From the NCBI GenBank assembly GCA_021234155.1, contig JAJEKV010000059.1, positions 5,999,215 to 6,063,214 of the forward strand: 64,000 bases of DNA. Direction: 5' to 3'. The position numbers and the translations under genes were made by a program. Source of the DNA: Isoetes taiwanensis (lineage: Eukaryota > Streptophyta > Lycopodiopsida > Isoetales > Isoetaceae). Below are positions 55,475 to 64,000 of this stretch, piece by piece (positions within the stretch are counted from its first letter, which is position 1; each line of letters begins with the position of its first letter). The notes beneath the pieces are model-generated. The model was not told the DNA's origin. It did not search any database and saw only the letters and a list, made by a program, of their open reading frames with translations.

Positions 55475-55800
55475 TGTGCCTCTTATACGCCATGGGCACA
55501 CGTCCTTCTCTAATGATGTTTTTGATGTGCGCCTTTCCTCATTGGAAAAAATATGCTGCTTTATTTAAATTCATCTGTTCTAAAGGTCTACCACAATACA
55601 AATTTGAGGCATGCATAAGGGCCATAAGAACTTACAAAGACGAGGGTATGTTGCAACAACTGCGGTGACTACTGAACATGAGATTGAAGGAAATAATAAA
55701 TTGAGAACAAATGATTTGCAATATTCATCTCCATGAGGAATTGTGGCCTTCATGTAAATCTGGGTAGAATATTCCTTTCAATGCAAATCCATTTGCAGTT
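55475..55800. repeat. ~330-bp direct repeat, copy 1
   Basis: Matches 56458-56772 in the same orientation, 982 bp apart (shared words include GCATGCATAAGGGCCATAAG and ATCTCCATGAGGAATTGTG). Copies differ by indels. No shared reading frame is kept, so protein function is unlikely. Confidence 0.8.
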
Positions 55801-56457
55801 GATGCCGAGGAGTTGTGATCCAACATAGAATGGAACCTTAAATTGGAAGCATGTAAAAAACTATTATATTAGGAACAAATAATAAAAGAACAAATATCAA
55901 TTGGTACTCAATTTCAAAATGTAATGCAAATTATGCATCTTGATAAGAATAAGAACTTGTTTTCTACACAAATTGCCTCTGACATGTCTTATGAATAATG
56001 ATTATGCTTATACATAACCAATCTCGGGCTACTTGTTGGGAATCTTTTTAATGCATTCCGGACTTTATGCCATGATTACGTAAACCTAAGAGGGCATTAT
56101 CACCTACTTGTAAAACATATTGGCTAGACCAAGGGTTAGAAATGGAACTGAATCAAAGAAAATGGCGAGCGTTGCAAAAGCTATTGTAAGTGATGGATTG
56201 CGATGCTTGACCTCTTTAACTTTGTCATCACATAAAATCTTCCGTCTATTCTGTGGATTTTGCACATCAATGACATATCAGACAATGAAAAGAATTATCA
56301 TAATCCGATTATCACGGACCAAACATGCACATATATCAAACAACCAAAAGGTCATGTGGTACTGGTTACCGGTTTTGTTATGGAATGCATCTTATTCCGT
56401 TGTTTATTGCGGATGCTTATCTTTGCAATGTGGTTTGGACACTAAAAAACGTCTGGT
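55801..56457. other. Spacer between direct repeats, no gene
   Basis: AT-rich, with the beginning of a 191-codon frame (56120-56695) that runs into copy 2 but is not kept in copy 1. Confidence 0.4.
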
Positions 56458-56772
56458 ATTGCATCTTATCGCCATGGGCACCGCGTCCTTCTCTAAGGAT
56501 GTTTTTGATGTCTTGGCTTTCCTCATTGAAAAAATATCTTTGCTTCATTTAAATTCATCTGTTCTAAAGGTCTACCACAACGTAATTGAGGCATGCATAA
56601 GGGCCATAAGAACTTCAAACCGCGGATTATCATTTTACAACATTTGTGACTACAAACATGAGATTGAAGGAAATAATAAATTCGAGAACGAATAACTGCC
56701 AATATTCATCTCCATGAGGAATTGTGACACCACCATGTAAATCTGGGTAGAATATTCCTTTCAATGCAAATC
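56458..56772. repeat. ~330-bp direct repeat, copy 2
   Basis: Second copy of the 55475-55800 segment. Together they could be degenerate LTRs or a simple segmental duplication; no TG...CA ends are evident. Confidence 0.8.
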
Positions 56773-57608
56773 CCTAGAAATCCCAAACCAAACAAACCCT
56801 AGAAACCAAATTGAGCATCATGCATCGGCTTTTTGTTGTAGAGCTTTTGATTTAGAATCGATGTATACTTGCTCTTCATAATTTAGAGTATAATGTAACT
56901 GGAATTTCTAGATAATATTTATCATATTTTCAATATTTAAACTCAAAAAATGCATAGATATAACCTGAAACAGTTTGCCTCCTCATATCCGCATCCGATC
57001 TTTAAACATTTATCTTTTGCTCCTTGTCTTGAATCCCTTAAAAGCGGATTATTACTTAGACCAATCAAAACATTTGGGAGACCAATCTGAAGAATCCTTG
57101 CTTTGGCCGGATCTTGGCAAACATCGCGAAGGCATAAAAGCATTTTAAGTTTGGCTTGCTAGTTTAGAATCCATTCAACATAGCATTCGGCATAAAAGCG
57201 AGGAAAGATATTAGAAAAGCGATCGCTCAAATCATAGCTCCACAAAATCGGAAACATCTCCTAACTTCACATGGCATCGGACTTGGTGCTATGACCACCT
57301 CCGGCAAACCAACAAACCCTAGAAACCAAGCTCCACGTTTTCTCCAAAGGACTGCACATGGCATCGTTGTTGACTTGGTGCTCGGCCACCTCCGGTGACC
57401 AACAAACCCTAAAACCAAGCTTCGAGCATCTGCATGCAGCTTTTTGTTCTAGAGCACAGTAGATCGTTTTTCCTTCCTCATTGAACCCTAAAACTTTGTG
57501 ACATGGCATCATCCTCACCATCTGTTTAAAGTCCAAATCGGGCCAGGTCAAATTAGGGGATGATAAGAGAGGAAAGATTAGGGGTTTTCTTCCCTATATC
57601 CTTTATTA
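56773..57608. other. No gene; small internal duplications
   Basis: CAACAAACCCTA.AAACCAAG recurs at 57309 and 57400, and GCACATGGCATCG-type words recur near 57270 and 57355. Nothing coding is recognised. Confidence 0.4.
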
Positions 57609-59510
57609 CTAGTAATGGTACCCACTTTGAACATAAGATTGAGGAACCTTTAATTTCTTTCTTTTTTTTTATTATCCTTTTTTTTTCTAACCCATTCTCC
57701 CTCCTTTGCCTTCCCTTTCCCCACCCTTTTTTTCTTCTTTCTCTTTTCTTATCACTTTTTTTCCCTTCCTTTTTTATCTTCCAAATTCCCATTTTTCCAC
57801 TAACTCTTTCCCTTTCCTTTTCCCTTCCTCTTCCTTTTCCTTTTCCTTTTCCCTTTTCTCTTTCCCGAATCTCATGCATTTTTTTTCTTCTCTTTTTACT
57901 TACCTTTTCATGCCCTTTTCTTCCTTTCCCCACCCTCTTCCTCTTAAACCTCAAAAATGCATTTTCCCCATCTCTTTTCCCATTTCTCTCTCCTCTTTTC
58001 CTCATACTCTTTTTGCTTTCCCTTCTCCTTTTCCACTTCCTTTTCCTTTCAACTTTCCCATTCCTTTTCATACTTTCCCCCGCCCTTTTGCATTTCGTAT
58101 CCCTTTTTTCCCTTTCCTTTCTCTTTCCCTTCCTTTACATTTTCCTTTCCGTTCCCTTTAAACTTTTCGTATGCCTCTTTCCATTTCCCTTTTCTCAACC
58201 TTTTTTTATGTACCCTTTTCCTTCTTTCCCCATCTTCTTCTTCCCCACCCCCTTTCACTTTCTCCTTTCTTGTTTCTTTTTCTTTTCCCTTTCCCATACT
58301 CTTTTCCCTTTCTTTTCTTTTTTCCTCACCTTTCCCTCTTCCCTTTTCATTTGCCCTTTTCTCCTTCCTCTTTTCTATTCCTTGCTCCTACCACCCTTTG
58401 TCTATTCCTAATTTCCCCACCTTTTCCTCATTTTCCATCCTTTCCCTCTTCCTTTTTTTTCCCTCTTTTTGCTTTCCTTTTCTCTTTCTTCACCCTTTCT
58501 CTTTTCCTCTTTTTTTTTCCGCCCTTTCCTTTTTCTCTTTTCGTTCCCTTTTCCCAAGTTCTCTTTTTCCCTTTTCCCCTCTCTTTTCCTTTTTACTTTT
58601 CTTTTTCCCATAGACTTTGCAACCTTTTCTTATTTTCCTTTTTTTCTCCTTTTTTCTCACCTTTTCTTACCCTTCTCGCGGTGCTCTTTTCCGTTCCCCT
58701 TTCCCCTCGTCTATTCTTTTTTTCTATTTTCTTTTTATCTTTCCATTTTCCTTTTCTCCTTCTCTTTCCCTTTTCCTCTTATCTTTCCTTTATTCCTTTT
58801 CATTTTTCCTTTTCCCTTTTCCCTTTCACCTTTCCTTTTCCCTTTTCCCAAAAGCTTCCAACACCTCAAAATTTTCAACAATTTCCTTCCTCTCTTTTTC
58901 CTTTCATTTTTTTTTTCCCTTCCCTCTTCCTTTTCCCTTTTCCCTTTTCCTTTTCCCTTCCCTTTTTCCGCGTTCGCTTTCCCTTTCTGGGATGCGTTTT
59001 TCCTTTTCCCTTTTTTCCTTTTCCTTTTCCCTTTTCCTTTTTCCATCCTTTTCCTTTTTCCCTTTCATCATTTTTCCTTTACTTTTCCTTTTCCTTTTCC
59101 TTCCCTCCTTTTCCCGTCCCTTTTCCTTTTCCTTTTTCCCTTTTCCTTTTTCTTTTTTTTTCCTTTTCTTTTCCTTTTCCATTTCATCTTTTTTTCCTTT
59201 TCCCTTCCTTCTTTTTTCCTTTCCCTTTCATAGATTTTTCTTTTCCTTTCATACTTTTTCCTTTTCCTTCCTTCAGTTTTTTCCTTTTCCCTTCCCTTTT
59301 TCCCCTTCCCCTTTTTCCCCTTTTCCCTTTTCCTTTTTCCTTTTCCCTTTTCCTTTTCCTTTTCCTTTTCCTTTTCCTTTCATATTGAAGCCATGATCAA
59401 GATGAAATTTTTAGTTGAACAGCACACATCATCTCCACCATTGGTCAATCAAATCCTCGGCCAGGCAGGTTTTAGGGTGCGGTCCATTCTAACATTATAA
59501 TAATATAAGA
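57609..59510 (-). mobile_element. Helitron 3, pyrimidine-tract family, 1,902 bp
   Basis: Set between A (57608) and T (59511). Minus-strand start TCTTATATTATTATAATGTT and plus-strand CTAGTAATGGTACCCACTT at the other end. The 5' conserved block and the pyrimidine body match Helitrons 1 and 2, including TTTCTTTTTCCCATAGACTT in the middle. The terminal hairpin is absent: CCCACTTTGAACATAAG does not pair. No empty site is present in this window. Non-coding. Confidence 0.85.
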
Positions 59511-62500
59511 TAAAGTTTTAGTGTATGGGTACATAAAACCCTAAAACTTTTCGAGGGCCCCATTTCACTTTTATTGATTTCATAAAATTTTAAAAAACCG
59601 TGATAGGGAATTCAGCCAGTTCCTTTAGGAAGAGCTTAGCTATTCCGGTGGCTTAACCGCTTTGTTAAATTTAGTTTTTGAACTTTTGACTACTCTGCTT
59701 TTGCATTACCCGGCTCATTATGGCGGAATGCTTTATTGATGAAGCTTCGATTTCCCAACTCCGGCTATGGGCGTTCGCCATAAACGGGTATGATGCATGC
59801 ATAAGCGGCAAATTCATAACCTCACAAATTCTCTGTTTTTTTACGCCTTTGAAGTGCATGCATAAACGGCTCCGGCTATGATGCATGCATAAGCGGCAAA
59901 ATGTTCGGGTAATGAAGTGCGTTTTAATCGGTTTATAGGGAGGCATCATTTTGAGTCGATTCCCTTGGAATCACCATAGCGTAGAAGGTAGAGCCTTTAA
60001 CTCTTTTTCTTCCTTCTCTTTAACTTTGGAAAAGGATGTCGCAGCTCGCTTTTAGGCCATTATGCAAGTAAGCCACAAGAGATCTGTGGCAAAAGATTTG
60101 TAGCGAAAGTTACGTGGGCGGAAGATTTGTGGCAAAAGATCCGTGGGCGGAAGATTTGTGGCAAAAATGGCGGGCAAATGCATTTCAGCAGTTTCTTCAT
60201 TCGTTTCTTTTGCGACTCCCTCCTCGCTTCAAATCGGCGGTAAAAAATAATATGGCTTTTCGGATCAATCTTTGAATATTCATGGGGATTTTCCCCGAGC
60301 CGCAAGGTTTTGGCAGTTTTACGTGGTTTATATGGGCAGCAAGATTCGTGGATGATCCACAAATAATCTGTTCCCATAATCACCAAATCTTTGGCGTAAA
60401 AACTAAACTGGGAGCATTTGTTTTACTGCTTTAGAAGCGACCTACGGAATCATTGGTGTCTGACTACAAGCATGGTATCCGTATGTTTGTTTTGCTACAA
60501 TTCAACTTGGTTTATCTATAATCCGTATGCTTTCCACGCCTCTATTCTAGGTTAAGCAATGCGCTTATTTTGCACTCATCTCGGGGGCAATTGCGGTTTT
60601 GTTTTGAGATTTGAATATGGATCTAATATCTTCGTTGGCCATGCCCATTATTGTTGGCTTTATAAGCTTTTTGTGTTCTCATTTGAGACTGGTAAATGGA
60701 GTCTAAGGTAAATATTTAAGCATTGAACATGTTTCAATTTTGCTGGAATAGGACATTAGAATGTCCCCGTGCATCCATGGCATCATGACAAGAACATTTC
60801 AAGCTCATCCCGGTCTCATAAGTTGTTCAGATTGAAGGTTTTGTCGCTTAATCTCGTAAATCTTCTCATAAGCCAAGTATTTGCTTGAACTAAGACTTGA
60901 TTTTGCCAAGCCGCAATCATCACTCCGCGGTTGCCTTGAAGATGTTGCCATGTTCTTGAAGAAGTCTGGTGCATTTACATGAATCCACGTTATCCACTTC
61001 TATCCACTTCCGCGGCTTAACCCATCTCTACTAGAGGGATTTACATGATCGTTATTGGAAATTTGAAGATGGTAAACCTACTATTTGTTGTACTATGCAA
61101 GATTATATGTCATTCAAGATGGATCTTGCATGCCCAAGAATTTTAGTATAAGTTCTCGTGTTTTATGTGATAGTAAACATGTTGCACTTTTTTACTTGTA
61201 GGAGACGTTGTTTGATCCAATTGCAAGTGTTCGATCCAAATGCAACCTAGAACTTTATAGATTGGAAAAAATCTTCACACCTTTTCCTTACATGAAATTC
61301 ATGAACTGACAAGGCCTTCGGCTTACTTAAACTATATAGTCTTAAACTATAGACCGGCATTTTTCTATGGAGTATTCTGTTTCGATGATTAAAATTGTGG
61401 ATTGTTTGCCTTGGTTTTTTTTTAGCAAGGCCAACGGCCATCTTTTAGGGAAAATGATTGGGTTATTCTTGCAGATGGCTCACTCAAAAGATCTAGAACA
61501 AAACCCAATTCATGGGTGCAACCAAGGCCAAGATATTTTGCTTTCAATGGGACGGTATATTTTTTGGTTGTAGCGATGTGTGATATTTACTTCCTTCATA
61601 AATTACTTCCTTCATAAATTCTTGCTCTGATACAACTCTCACCCGCTTTGGTACGATCTCATTCATCAAGTCTCATTTCACAACTCTGAAATTCAGATGT
61701 GGTACTTCCAAAATGCATGCGTAATTTTGTTCCCTCTTTGTACCTTTATGGTTTGTACCTAGGTCAGATGTATATGCAGTTTATACATCTGTGTAGACAT
61801 GGTACATCAGCATCTCCGCTTTCTTTTGCCATGCTTTACTGTTAACAAAACTATGTAATTCCAAACACAACTCTGGTCTACTAATAATCATAGTTTTCCG
61901 TGGATGCCAACCATTTTACAGTGGTACTTAAAATGTCTATATTGCAAAAATATAAGAGCCAAACTATTAGTATGTTGTTGTTAAATGCACCTGTAGAGTT
62001 GTGCCTAACATTCTTAGGTTCCTTGGATAAGTTGGATAATAAGTTAACACATGGTTTAGTCAATCTGATATAGACATGTATGATATACAATGTTCTCTCC
62101 CACAATTATGGTTATGGAAACATCAACTACCCTTGCCCAATGGTAATATTGCAAGTTTAATTTTGAACTTGGTGTTCCTACTTTTCATTGACGTTCCTAC
62201 TTAAGCAAGATTTGTTCTCTTATCCTTTGTATGCAAACTACCCTTCAATTATTATTGTATTCCACCTACATGTACAATTAATGCCCAATTAATTTATTAT
62301 TCATGATGATGATTTTATTTGTACTAGTATTCCACCTACATGTCCCGACATTTCTAAGCACACGTTTTAGAGTATAATGCCAGTTGCGAAATATTGGGAC
62401 AAGTGGTAGTGGATTTTATAACTGTGTTACTTGGTGCAACTTATGGTAGTTATGTTGCTTTACAGACAACAAACTACCTAGAATGTAGTTCAAATGCATG

Positions 62501-62690
62501 ATATTGTCAAGTGTGACTTTTGAGCATTTAGACATGCGCTATTACCAAACATGAGTCCACAATGGCATGGAACAGGGACTTGATTCTATCATTAACAAGT
62601 TAGTTGAACATAATATTACAATGTAAGACGATGTTACATTTTGCTAGAACGATACTACAATAGTAGTAGCACTACAAAATTGACATTGTT
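59511..62690. other. No gene seen; small repeats
   Basis: Contains ATGATGCATGCATAAGCGGC twice (59789 and 59879) and a ~28-bp repeat with GGAAGATTTGTGGCAAAA at 60075-60170. Reading frames are short or lack motifs. Some protein-like words occur but none supports a gene. Confidence 0.4.
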
Positions 62691-62694
62691 AGTG

Positions 62695-62756
62695 TGCAGC
62701 CCAAAAAATTTACAGGCTCTCAACTTATGCCCAGCAACGCTGGGCACCCTTACTAG
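62695..62756 (+). mobile_element. Helitron 3' terminus inside an inverted tRNA repeat
   Basis: CTCTCAACTTATGCCCAGC, the hairpin GCCCAGCAACGCTGGGC, then ACCCTTA and CTAG at 62753-62756, followed by TCAATAC. The sequence after it is the complement of the tRNA long spacer, and the intact spacer there would read CATA|TCAATAC, so the A|T target rule holds. The last ~60 bp match the Helitron end at 47037. The 5' end was not found. Confidence 0.8.
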
Positions 62757-62813
62757 TCAATACAAAGATTTGATGCGTTTAGAAATGAAACTCCTTGCAT
62801 GCCATTATCACTT

Positions 62814-62887
62814 TGCTTTCATTGAGAGTTGAACTCAAGACCTCCCGCTTACTAAACGGGTGCTCTAACCAATTGAGCTACAAAAGC
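62814..62887 (-). tRNA. tRNA-Thr(AGT), type A
   Basis: Acceptor GCTTTTG/TGAAAGC and anticodon stem CCCGT/GCGGG pair fully. T loop TTCAACT keeps C56 and A58. Inverted relative to the main array. Confidence 0.9.
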
Positions 62888-62944
62888 TTCAACACCTTTA
62901 TTTAAAACAAAGTACATCACTTTCACCTTCAGTTTCTTTTTGCA

Positions 62945-63017
62945 CACTCTCGATGGGACTCGAACCAACAATCTCTTGATTAGAAGTCAAATGCCTTACC
63001 CATTAGGCCACGAGAGC
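62945..63017 (-). tRNA. tRNA-Arg(TCT)
   Basis: As unit 1, except that the T stem has one mismatch (GTTGG with CCCAT) and the D loop reads ATGGGTA. Spacing to the tRNA-Thr is 57 nt, with TTTAAA-type sequence between. Confidence 0.85.
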
Positions 63018-63092
63018 CTTCCAACTTTGATTTAATAATCAACATTATAATCACAAGACCTATCCATAGGAGTACGCGGCTTCGTTTAAATA

Positions 63093-63166
63093 TGCTTTCA
63101 CTGAGAGTCGAACTCGAGACCTCCTGCTTACTAAACGGGTGCTTTACACAACTGAGCTACCAAAGT
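63093..63166 (-). tRNA. tRNA-Thr(AGT), type B, 5' edge altered
   Basis: The anticodon arm, D arm and T arm are intact (CCCGT/GCAGG has one mismatch), but the first base is A, not G, because the repeat stops at this point and a TGTTGTACTTAG sequence begins. Probably cut at its first base by an insertion. Confidence 0.65.
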
Positions 63167-64000
63167 GTTGTACTTAGAGACTGAACCTAAGCACAACACT
63201 CAATTAACTACTCTCACAAGTTTATGTTACCAGCCTTGCTACTGTCGTGAAATCTACTGTTGCAGGACTACCTCAGCATAGGTGCAAATAGAACAAGACC
63301 ATTTACAAGATATAGTCAACAACAATTGCTCAAGATAACTTAAGCTTCAACAAATGTTCACAGCTTCATAAAAGAAGGAGATATAGAAATACGTATTGCT
63401 CAACAAGGATTGTATTAAAAGAAGTTCCCAACTTACAATCCCATGATCATGGATAAATACATTGCATCATGCAAAAAAACTGTAATGAAATGGAATAAGA
63501 TGCCCAAACAAAATATATTATCTTCAAGAACTGAACATAAGCAATTTTCTTCAATAACCACAGCTTCTCATTGATCTTTAGTCTCCAGTTGTCTAGCGAG
63601 ATCACCACACTAATTTCAATCTGTCAAATATCAACCTCAGCAACCAATGAATCTTCAATCTTCAAACGTCTAATAAGGTCGCCACATTAACTTTCATCCT
63701 TCACATAATAATCCCTTACTTTAATTGCTACCTCAAAACAATATTTCCTGATTCCTTTTTCTTCAATAGGTCTCAACCGCCTGAATCGATCAAAAGCAGG
63801 GGAGGGTCGGAAAAGAAGGGAGAAAGTGGAAAAGCTTGAGAAACATGAAAGGAGAACACAGGAAGATCAAATTTAGACTAGATGTTGAAAGGAGAACACA
63901 GATAGTGGTGTCCATTTCAATTAGATGTGTTTGTTTGTTTGCTTCAGTTTGGTTGCTCTGGTTTGGAAGTGCAACATTTGTAACTACTTTGGTTTTTGTA
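63166..64000. repeat. Possible LTR start abutting tRNA-Thr
   Basis: Begins TGTTGTACTTAG, complemented 10 bp later by CTAAGCACAACA, a 12-bp inverted repeat with one mismatch of the kind found at copia LTR starts. The remaining 800 bp show no polymerase motif, and the other end lies outside the window. Confidence 0.35.

Noticed and set aside
57560-59396. Open frames of 283-405 codons
   Set aside because: Pyrimidine tract of Helitron 3; no conserved residues apart from the base bias.

Overview
The window looks like nuclear DNA of a land plant with a large, repeat-rich genome. The plant signals are nuclear-type tRNA-Arg(TCT) and tRNA-Thr(AGT) genes, a Ty1/copia reverse transcriptase-RNase H fragment with its 3' LTR, several Helitrons, a PPR-protein fragment, a small LEA-like gene and GT-AG introns. 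A decayed DUF7869-type gene hints at a seedless plant (fern, lycophyte or moss), but that is a guess. Nothing prokaryotic is present. Genes are sparse and most coding traces are broken, by decay, by consensus indels, or both.

Layout. 0-5.7 kb: a tandem array of ~820-bp units between two blocks of a 24-bp minisatellite, then a 159-bp tandem repeat. 6.6-8.9 kb: a decayed minus-strand gag-like gene with a TATA box. 9-14.1 kb: small repeats, one 359-bp MITE and a pair of ~440-bp direct repeats. 14.86-15.10 kb: the LEA-like gene with an ABA-response element just upstream. 16.9-25.2 kb: an unrecognised intron-bearing gene on the minus strand and a DUF7869 gene on the plus strand, diverging from a region that holds an array of ~27-bp palindromes; a second palindrome array sits in an intron of the minus-strand gene. 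25.5-27.0 kb: 3' end of a copia element whose LTR stops inside a tRNA-Thr gene.

27.0-39.7 kb: an alternating tRNA-Arg/tRNA-Thr array, interrupted by a Helitron (29267-31090) and a 5.65-kb insertion, and degenerating after 38.1 kb into a mosaic with pyrimidine tracts that may be an assembly artefact. 39.8-46.6 kb: a ~2.38-kb tandem duplication whose first copy carries a second Helitron (40242-42235). 46.2-52.5 kb: nested Helitron ends and a PPR pseudogene. 57609-59510: a third Helitron of the pyrimidine family. 62.7-63.2 kb: another Helitron end inside an inverted piece of the tRNA repeat, followed by an LTR-like end.

Two of the three pyrimidine-family Helitrons have an uninterrupted copy of their target elsewhere in the window, so their ends can be placed to the base. 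The most unusual structure is the palindrome array system at 17.6-21.3 kb. Conclusions come from reading the sequence by eye; no alignment or database search was run.
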